Assembly (NCBI RefSeq): GCF_014472415.1
Contig: NZ_JACSZV010000054.1
Span: 1 to 37,750 of the forward strand
Source of the DNA: Pseudomonas sp. N40(2020)
Lineage (GTDB): Bacteria; Pseudomonadota; Gammaproteobacteria; Pseudomonadales; Pseudomonadaceae
Reading direction: 5' to 3'
Length of the DNA: 37,750 nt
Of the stretch, positions 32,245 to 37,750 are shown piece after piece (the first letter of the stretch is position 1; each line of letters begins with the position of its first letter). The translations under genes and the position numbers were made by a program. The notes below the pieces were generated by a model. The model was given only the letters and a program-made list of their open reading frames with translations, had not been told where the DNA came from and did no database searches.

Positions 32245-33153
32245 ATGACCTCCAGCCCCGAACACGCCCGCCTGCTGCGGTTGGCGACCCGCGCCTCGGT
32301 GGCGGTGGCCTGTACGCTGATCATCGCCAAAGCCATCGCCTGGTGGCTGAGCGGTTCGGTGAGCATGCTCGCCGGCCTCACCGACTCGGCGCTCGATGGC
32401 ATTGCTTCGTTACTTAATCTGCTGGCGGTGCATTACGCGCTGCGCCCGGCGGATGACGATCATCGTTATGGCCACGGCAAAGCGGAATCACTGGCCGGCA
32501 TGGCGCAGGCATTGTTCATCGGCGGGAGTGCGGTGTTGATCGCGTTTCAGGCCTATGAGCGGATCAAGCAACCTGAACCGCTCGGTGCGCCGTGGATCAG
32601 CATTGGCGTGATCATTTTCTCCCTGCTGCTGACGGTGGCCTTGCTGATCTTGCAGCACCGGGTAGTCAAGCAGACCGGCTCCAACGCCGTACGCGCCGAC
32701 TCGCTGCATTACCGCTCTGATCTGCTGCTTAACGGCAGCATTCTGGTGGCGCTGGTGCTGGCCGGATTCGGCTGGCAACAATTGGACGCGTGGTTCGGCC
32801 TGGGGATTGCCGCCTACATTTTGTGGAGCGCGATCCAGATCGCCCGGGAAAGCTTTTCGGTGCTGATGGATGAGGAGCTGCCACCGGACGTCAGTCAGCA
32901 CATGCTCGAACTGGCGTGCAGCGTTCCCGGGGTGTTGGGAGCGCATGACTTGCGCACGCGGATTTCCGGCAACCACTGGTTCGTGCAGTTGCATCTGGAA
33001 TTGCCGGGGGAATTGACCCTGTCAGTAGCGCACGGCATCAGCGATCAGGCGGCGGATGCCATTCACAAAGCCTACCCACGGGCCGAAGTGCTGGTGCACG
33101 CCGACCCGCAGGAAGTGGTCAAGGCTGAACGGGCGCAAACCCGGATTCAGTAA
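32245..33153 (+). CDS. fieF: Cation diffusion facilitator, FieF-like
   Basis: A 302-residue CDF transporter that exports divalent metals (iron, zinc) against protons across the inner membrane. Six helices are predicted. The intramembrane metal site is complete and matches the FieF pattern: D47 and D51 in TDSALDG (helix II) and H155 and D159 in LHYRSD (helix V). HRYGHGKAESLAG (73-85) is the family signature loop. The C-terminal cytoplasmic domain (about 215-302) includes HDLRTRISGNHWFVQLHLEL. Metal identity is not proven by sequence. Its 3' end overlaps the converging DUF6515 gene by 7 bp. Confidence 0.9.
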   Translation: MTSSPEHARLLRLATRASVAVACTLIIAKAIAWWLSGSVSMLAGLTDSALDGIASLLNLLAVHYALRPADDDHRYGHGKAESLAGMAQALFIGGSAVLIAFQAYERIKQPEPLGAPWISIGVIIFSLLLTVALLILQHRVVKQTGSNAVRADSLHYRSDLLLNGSILVALVLAGFGWQQLDAWFGLGIAAYILWSAIQIARESFSVLMDEELPPDVSQHMLELACSVPGVLGAHDLRTRISGNHWFVQLHLELPGELTLSVAHGISDQAADAIHKAYPRAEVLVHADPQEVVKAERAQTRIQ

Positions 33154-34172
33154 CTTACCTGATAACCGCGACTGCTCAGGCAATTGCCCTGGGCCTGACG
33201 GTAGGCCTGGACCACTTCGGGCGCCGGTTGGTAAGTCGCGGTGCGCGGATCGAAACCGCTTTGTTGCACCGCGTACTGATAGCACTGGTAACCGTCCTGT
33301 TGCACCTGCTCCGGCGACTGACCGTTGGCCGGATAAGCCTCGACATCGTAACCCTGTGATTGCGGCTGCGGCTGTTGCTGCACCGGCGGCTCGACCACCA
33401 CGTAGTCCTGAGTCGCTTCCTGATAGGCGTAATAGGAACCGGCGGCAAGGAACAGCAACGCGCCACCCACCCACACTTCACGGGCGTAATCCGGCAAGTA
33501 CTGGGTACGAATCCCGCGCGGTGGCTGCACGACGATGTAACGCGGGCCTTGCGGGCGATACCAATAGCCGCCAGAGAAGAAGTAATCCTGCCCGCGATAC
33601 GGCACGCGATAGTCACGATCCGGGAAACGGTCGATCACATGCCCCGGCCGATATTGCGGCCCCGGGCCCCAACCGTTGCCATGCCCGCCCGGACGACCTG
33701 GCCAGCGATTGTCGTTAGGCCGGTTGCCGGTCTGCCAATGTTGGTTGTTGTAGCCGTTCTGTGGACGCTCGTCGCGGTAGTAGCCCTGACGCGGTTCCTG
33801 GGTCTGGCGCACGGCGTCGGGACGCGGCTGGATCGGCAGACTGTTGGCCGGTAACTGTGGCGGTGGCGGCGGCTGGCGAACCGGGTTGGGATTGTAGGCT
33901 GGACGGTTCTGGTCGCGGTTCTTCCACTGGCCATTATCGTTGCGCTGCTGGCCGTTGTGCTCGAACTGGCGGCTGTTGTCGCCACGAATGATTTCATTGT
34001 TTTGCGGCCGAGGCTGATTGTTACCGCCATGGCCCTGATTGTTGCCCTGATGCTCCGGGCCGCGACCATTATTGTCCGGCCCGCGATTCTGCGGCTCATC
34101 GGCAAGCGCTTGCGCACTGACACTCACACACAGCAACCCAACACCGGCCAGACGCCAGATGCGCGACTTCAT
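33147..34172 (-). CDS. DUF6515-type exported protein, Asn/Gln/Pro-rich
   Basis: A 341-residue protein with a signal peptide (1-24, ending ALA before DEP). The mature N-terminal part (about 25-175) is disordered, rich in N, Q, R, P and G. A Tyr-rich middle follows (YRVPYRGQDYFFSGGYWYRPQGPRYIVV, about 185-215), then one hydrophobic segment (VGGALLFLAAGSYYAY), and a C-terminal domain with QQDGYQCYQYAVQQSGFDP and paired cysteines, typical of DUF6515. Probably envelope-associated; function unknown. GAGGAAAA precedes the ATG at 34172. The C-terminal codons overlap fieF by 7 bp. Confidence 0.85.
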   Translation of the reverse strand: MKSRIWRLAGVGLLCVSVSAQALADEPQNRGPDNNGRGPEHQGNNQGHGGNNQPRPQNNEIIRGDNSRQFEHNGQQRNDNGQWKNRDQNRPAYNPNPVRQPPPPPQLPANSLPIQPRPDAVRQTQEPRQGYYRDERPQNGYNNQHWQTGNRPNDNRWPGRPGGHGNGWGPGPQYRPGHVIDRFPDRDYRVPYRGQDYFFSGGYWYRPQGPRYIVVQPPRGIRTQYLPDYAREVWVGGALLFLAAGSYYAYQEATQDYVVVEPPVQQQPQPQSQGYDVEAYPANGQSPEQVQQDGYQCYQYAVQQSGFDPRTATYQPAPEVVQAYRQAQGNCLSSRGYQVSY

Positions 34173-34311
34173 GCTTTTCCTCGCTGCGGCTCAGGGCCTG
34201 AAATTAAGAGGGGACTTGTCACTAAGACCGGGAATGTACACACCGGGTTCTGCAACAGGTTATCAGTCACGAGACTTATTTATTGAGGGCTGCACAAAAA
34301 TCACAGGCAAG

Positions 34312-34339
34312 AAAAAAGGGAGACCCGTCGGCCTCCCTT
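34312..34339 (-). terminator. Rho-independent terminator, minus-strand transcript
   Basis: AAGGGAG (34316-34322) and CTCCCTT (34333-34339) form the stem. Six A residues at 34312-34317 on the plus strand give a U-run on the minus-strand RNA. A second hairpin, CGACG/CGTCG (34361-34377), lies just upstream. It stands about 140 bp before the DUF6515 start on the same strand, so it ends an unannotated transcript or attenuates the DUF6515 leader. Confidence 0.7.
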
Positions 34340-34600
34340 CTAGAGAACTTCGTCCTGGCTCGACGCTTTTGACGTCGGCTCACCTCACGCCGTCTTCTGG
34401 ACAGTGTGCAGCTCGGGGGCCGGCACATCCCCGGTGGGGGTGGCGACCGCGGCGGGCCTGATAGGCGGGCCGCTGTGGACTGTGTTACCGAGCAGTGATT
34501 CTGGTGATAAGAATAGGCCTGAGGCCGCGACAGAGGATTGCGAAGATTGCTTAAATAAACACCACTTGCGCAATTTTTAACCCTGGATAGATAATCCGCC
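34340..34600 (-). ncRNA. Candidate small RNA or small-ORF transcript
   Basis: In the 455-bp gap between DUF6515 and the second Lrp gene, a strong terminator ends a minus-strand transcript that must start within this stretch. It contains hairpins and a 62-codon frame (34385-34573, TTG start, AGGG upstream) rich in codons rare in Pseudomonas (TTA, TCA, CTA), so coding is doubtful. The limits of the RNA are unknown. Confidence 0.35.
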
Positions 34601-34627
34601 GCAATAGTTACAACCAAGGACTGATTG

Positions 34628-35107
34628 ATGAGCAAACTCGACCGTTACGACCTGAGCATTTTGGCGGAATTGCAGCGCGACGCCCGCATCTCCAACCAGG
34701 AACTGGCCGAGCGCATCGGTCTGTCACCCTCGCCGTGCTCGCGCCGGGTCAAGCAACTGGAAGACGACGGCTACATCTCGCGTCAGGTGGCGTTGCTGGA
34801 TCGCAAGATGCTCGGGCTGAGCCTGACCGCGTACGTGCTGATTGGCATGGACCGTCACACGCCGGAGCGTTTTGAAAATTTCGAAGCAGCGATTCGTACG
34901 TTGCCGCAGGTGTTGGAGTGCAGTCTGGTAACCGGCGTGGACGCTGATTATCAGTTGAAGGTGGTGGTGCCGGACATGGATCACTATCAGAAATTGCTGC
35001 TGGGGCATTTGACACGGATTGATGGGGTGACCAGTGTGCGCTCGAGTTTTGTGCTGAATCAGGTGCTCAACAGCACCGAATTGCCGCTGACCCATTTGCG
35101 CAGCTAA
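34628..35107 (+). CDS. Lrp/AsnC-family transcriptional regulator
   Basis: A 159-residue regulator. HTH (residues 4-60): LDRYDLSILAELQRDARISNQELAERIGLSPSPCSRRVKQLEDDGYI. RAM domain (about 65-150): LGLSLTAYVLIGMDRH, VLECSLVTGVDADYQLKVVV, and a C-terminal VRSSFVLNQVLNSTELPL. It is longer and different from the Lrp-type gene near 11.5 kb. AAGGA stands 7 nt before the ATG at 34628. The neighbouring target is unclear: the region upstream has no divergent metabolic gene, only the candidate small transcript. Confidence 0.92.
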   Translation: MSKLDRYDLSILAELQRDARISNQELAERIGLSPSPCSRRVKQLEDDGYISRQVALLDRKMLGLSLTAYVLIGMDRHTPERFENFEAAIRTLPQVLECSLVTGVDADYQLKVVVPDMDHYQKLLLGHLTRIDGVTSVRSSFVLNQVLNSTELPLTHLRS

Positions 35108-35109
35108 CA

Positions 35110-35131
35110 CTGCTCCTACAGGGGATTGCGG
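35110..35131. repeat. Partial REP-like sequence
   Basis: GCTCCTACAGGGGATTGCGG matches half of the REP family present at 3975-3998. It follows the Lrp stop at once. Confidence 0.45.
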
Positions 35132-35222
35132 TGGATTCAAGACGCAGGTCAATGCGCCCTCAATCCCCCTCGGCGTATAATCGCCGCCGCCCTTTCTGCC
35201 CCGCCCACGCCGGAGAACCCCG

Positions 35223-35432
35223 ATGGATCCTGCACTACTTGAAGAATGGATGATGACTGGCCTGGTCAGCATCCTGATCATTTTCATGGGTTTCATCGTC
35301 TGGGATCTGGCGAAAAAATCCAAGGCCGGGCGCTTTGGCTCGCTCATTCTGTTCTTCGTGCTGGGCCTGGGTGTGGCCGCGTTCATCATCAAGAGTGTGG
35401 TGATCGGCCTGATCGAGTCCGGCGCTTTATAA
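35223..35432 (+). CDS. DUF2788 small membrane protein
   Basis: A 69-residue protein with two transmembrane helices: MMTGLVSILIIFMGFIVWDLA and GSLILFFVLGLGVAAFIIKSVVIGLI, joined by the basic loop KKSKAGRFG. Its length and order match DUF2788, function unknown. CGGAG lies 8 nt before the ATG. The last codons overlap the converging rluE end by 6 bp. Confidence 0.9.
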   Translation: MDPALLEEWMMTGLVSILIIFMGFIVWDLAKKSKAGRFGSLILFFVLGLGVAAFIIKSVVIGLIESGAL

Positions 35433-36062
35433 GCGCGCCGGCACTTCTTTCCACTGGCCCTGATCTAGACCTTCGATCGTCCAGTCACCAATCCTGACCC
35501 GCACCAGCCGCAACGTCGGCAAGCCTACCGCAGCCGTCATGCGTCTCACCTGACGGTTGCGCCCCTCGCGTATCACCAGTTCCAGCCAGCTTGTAGGTAT
35601 GGTCATGCGAAAGCGTACCGGCGGATTACGCGGCCACAACTCAGGCTCCTCCAGTAGCCGAGCTTCGGCGGGCAAGGTCATGCCATCATTCAGTTCGACG
35701 CCGTCACGCAAACACTGCAACTGCTCGGCCGTCGGCTCGCCTTCGACTTGCACCCAATAGGTCTTGGCCAATTTGTGCCTGGGGTCGGCAATCCGCGCCT
35801 GCAACTGCCCGTCGTTGGTCAGCAGCAACAAACCTTCACTGTCGCGATCAAGGCGTCCGGCCGGATAAATACCGGGCACGTCGATGTAATCCTTGAGCGT
35901 CGCCCGCCCTTCGCCGTCGCTGAATTGCGTCAGCACATCGAACGGTTTGTTGAACAGGATCAGTTTCGGCTCAGCCGGCGGCGCCTTGGCAACACGGCGC
36001 GGGGAAGAAGACTGCGGCTTCGCGCCAGGGCGGCGGGAAGGTGGACGCGGGGGACGGGACAT
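35427..36062 (-). CDS. rluE: 23S rRNA pseudouridine synthase, RluE type
   Basis: A 211-residue RsuA/RluE-family enzyme that isomerises a uridine to pseudouridine in 23S rRNA (U2457 in E. coli). There is a basic Pro/Arg-rich tail (1-30), then LILFNKPFDVLTQF and the catalytic motif AGRLDRDSEGLLLLTND with D72, then KTYWVQVEG, and REGRNRQVRRMTAAVGLPTLRLVRVRIG near the end. It has no N-terminal S4 domain, which fits RluE rather than RluB or RsuA. It is the last gene of a converging pair with DUF2788. Confidence 0.92.
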   Translation of the reverse strand: MSRPPRPPSRRPGAKPQSSSPRRVAKAPPAEPKLILFNKPFDVLTQFSDGEGRATLKDYIDVPGIYPAGRLDRDSEGLLLLTNDGQLQARIADPRHKLAKTYWVQVEGEPTAEQLQCLRDGVELNDGMTLPAEARLLEEPELWPRNPPVRFRMTIPTSWLELVIREGRNRQVRRMTAAVGLPTLRLVRVRIGDWTIEGLDQGQWKEVPARL

Positions 36063-36132
36063 GGCGAAAAGAACATCTAACGGTCAGGGCTGCCAATGCT
36101 AGTAGCCTGACCGTTAAATGACCATCAACAAA

Positions 36133-37596
36133 TCAGCGGAACGGCGGTTCGTCGAAGCTGCGCAGTTTGCGCGAGTGCAGCGAGTTGAGTTCGGTGCGCA
36201 GCAGATCCACCGCTTCGATGCCGATCTTCAAATGCTGGCTGACCGCACGCTCGTAGAACGCGTTGGCCGAACCCGGCAGCTTGATTTCGCTGTGCAGCGG
36301 CTTGTCCGAAACGCACAGCAACGTGCCGTATGGCACCCGCAGGCGATAACCTTGCGCTGCAATGGTGCCACTTTCCATGTCCACCGCCACGGCGCGGGAC
36401 AGGTTGATCAACGGACGTTCCTGCGCCCAGCGCAGCTCCCAGTTACGGTCGTCGTAAGTCAGCACGGTGCCGGTGCGCAGGCGTTTTTTGAGGTCGTCGC
36501 CCTTCTCGCCGGTGATGTTGGCGGCCGCTTGTTGCAGCGCCATCTGCACTTCGGCCAGTGCCGGGATAGGAATGTTCGGCGGCACCACGCGGTCGAGAAT
36601 CCCGTCGCGACGCATATAGGCGTGGGCCAGCACGTAGTCGCCGATGGTTTGCGACTGACGCAGGCCGCCGCAGTGACCGATCATCAGCCAGCAATGCGGA
36701 CGCAGCACCGCCAAGTGGTCGGTGATGTTCTTGGCGTTGGACGGGCCGACGCCGATGTTCACCAGCGTCACACCGTGGCCATCGCTGGCGATCAGGTGAT
36801 AGGCCGGCATCTGATAACGGTGCCAGACCACACCGGCGGCAATCGCCGACGCTTCGCCGTGATCCATGCCCTTCTCGATGATCACGTTGCCCGGCAGCAC
36901 CATGCGCACGAAACGGGGATCGCTGCGCAATTGCTCCAGACCATGAACGATGAACTGGTCGACGTAACGGTGATAGTTGGTCAGCAGAATCCACGGCTGC
37001 ACATGGCGCCAGTCGCTGCCGGTGTAGTGCACCAGACGACGCAGCGAGAAGTCGACCCGCGCGGCATCGAACAGCGCCAGTGGCAGCGGATCGGTGTTTT
37101 CCCAATCGTAGAGGCCGTCGGCAATGCCATCGGTGGCGGCGGACAGGTCGGTACTCGGGAAGACGCGCGCCAGCACGGCGGCAGTGACGCCGGAACCGGC
37201 CAGTTCATCGCCCTGCTCGACCACGTACGGGTACGGAATATTTTGCTGACTGACGCCGACTTCAACAGTCACGGTGAAGTCGTGCATCAACGGCACCAGC
37301 TGTTCCAGCAGGTATTTGCGGAATGCTTTCGGATGGGTGACGGTGACGCTGTAAGTGCCCGGCAGTTGCACCTTGGCGTAGGCGCGGGTGGTCTGCGGGA
37401 CTTCGCCCTGACAGTGATAGGTCAGACGCAGTTCGGGATAACGAAACAGGGCACGCTGCCCGGCGTCGGGCTCGACGCGATCCTTGAGGTACCGCTTGAG
37501 CGCGGAATTCAGTGCGGTGGTGGCCTGCTCATGCAGCTCGGCCAGACGATCCACGGCTTGTTCGGCGGTTTGAACGACAATAAACGCTTCGGTCAC
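36133..37596 (-). CDS. amn: AMP nucleosidase
   Basis: A 487-residue enzyme that hydrolyses AMP to adenine and ribose 5-phosphate in purine salvage and AMP-pool control. The N-terminal AMP-nucleosidase domain (about 5-180) precedes the phosphorylase-type catalytic domain, with VNIGVGPSNAKNITDHLAVLRP, MIGHCGGLRQSQTIGDYVLAHAY and AVDMESGTIAAQGYRLRVPYGTLLCVSDKPLH (the DMES ribose-contact motif). I choose GTG at 37596, because AGGAAG lies 6 nt upstream; an ATG 36 bp further upstream has no ribosome site. Confidence 0.94.
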   Translation of the reverse strand: MTEAFIVVQTAEQAVDRLAELHEQATTALNSALKRYLKDRVEPDAGQRALFRYPELRLTYHCQGEVPQTTRAYAKVQLPGTYSVTVTHPKAFRKYLLEQLVPLMHDFTVTVEVGVSQQNIPYPYVVEQGDELAGSGVTAAVLARVFPSTDLSAATDGIADGLYDWENTDPLPLALFDAARVDFSLRRLVHYTGSDWRHVQPWILLTNYHRYVDQFIVHGLEQLRSDPRFVRMVLPGNVIIEKGMDHGEASAIAAGVVWHRYQMPAYHLIASDGHGVTLVNIGVGPSNAKNITDHLAVLRPHCWLMIGHCGGLRQSQTIGDYVLAHAYMRRDGILDRVVPPNIPIPALAEVQMALQQAAANITGEKGDDLKKRLRTGTVLTYDDRNWELRWAQERPLINLSRAVAVDMESGTIAAQGYRLRVPYGTLLCVSDKPLHSEIKLPGSANAFYERAVSQHLKIGIEAVDLLRTELNSLHSRKLRSFDEPPFR

Positions 37597-37705
37597 GATC
37601 AGCTTCCTGTGTTCTGACTTGCAGAGCTTCATCTTGCCTGCATCGTGGCGTCACGGGAACAGTGGCGTTGTGGCTCTGGCGCAATCTTTCAGACAAAGCG
37701 AATCC

Positions 37706-37740
37706 CTGTAGGAGCTGCCGAAGGCTGCGATCTTTTGATC
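37706..37740. repeat. REP-like repeat at window edge
   Basis: Reads CTGTAGGAGCTGCCGAAGGC followed by TGCGATCTTTTGATC, identical in core to the right arm at 4005-4034. It lies 110 bp upstream of amn. Confidence 0.75.
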
Positions 37741-37750
37741 TTATAAACAG

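Noticed and set aside
36118..37617. A 499-codon plus-strand frame opposite amn
   Set aside because: Same extent as amn but antisense, no recognisable motif; codon-bias shadow.
1..37750. CRISPR arrays, tRNA or rRNA genes
   Set aside because: No regularly spaced repeats and no cloverleaf or rRNA sequence recognised on either strand by reading; a tRNAscan run would settle the tRNA point.

Overview
The window is a chromosomal segment of a Pseudomonas of the fluorescens complex. The evidence is the GC-rich coding style, the intergenic REP-type palindromes typical of that group, and neighbourhoods of ordinary Pseudomonas genes (ypfJ, tesB, rhlE, hrpB, rluE next to a DUF2788 gene, amn). All names are homology calls made by reading motifs; no search was run.

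Layout. 1-7.2 kb: housekeeping and accessory genes (a DMT transporter with an IclR regulator, a zinc metallopeptidase plus secreted alpha/beta hydrolase pair, a tesB/HAD hydrolase pair, a GNAT acetyltransferase, a histone-deacetylase-like hydrolase). 7.2-12.6 kb: a flavoprotein, an RhlE helicase, a DMT exporter divergent from an Lrp-type regulator, and a lone Bro-N gene with a highly structured leader. 13.0-18.1 kb: exonuclease and NYN-domain genes, a DUF2076 protein, a YciC-type membrane protein, an EEP-family hydrolase and a lone glycosyltransferase. 18.2-20.1 kb: a divergent HxlR regulator and MFS exporter sharing a palindrome.

20.16-28.89 kb is the accessory heart of the window: eight same-strand genes encoding a [2Fe-2S] ferredoxin, a haem-oxygenase-like putative diiron enzyme, three dissimilar ATP-grasp ligases, a DMT exporter, a Tat-exported PLP enzyme of the class-V aminotransferase fold (same general architecture as PvdN of pyoverdine maturation), and an MFS exporter. 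I read this as a compact non-NRPS pathway: an amino acid is oxidised, amide bonds are built by ATP-grasp ligases, the intermediate is exported, finished in the periplasm by the PLP enzyme and released. I cannot match it to a pathway I know; the product is unknown.

28.9-37.7 kb returns to core genes: hrpB (its start sits beside a 258-bp inverted-repeat element), a small lipoprotein, a FieF-like cation transporter, a DUF6515 protein, a second Lrp-type regulator, DUF2788, rluE and amn. REP-like sequences of one family lie at both window edges and at several gene borders. No rRNA, tRNA, CRISPR array, transposase or prophage module was seen.
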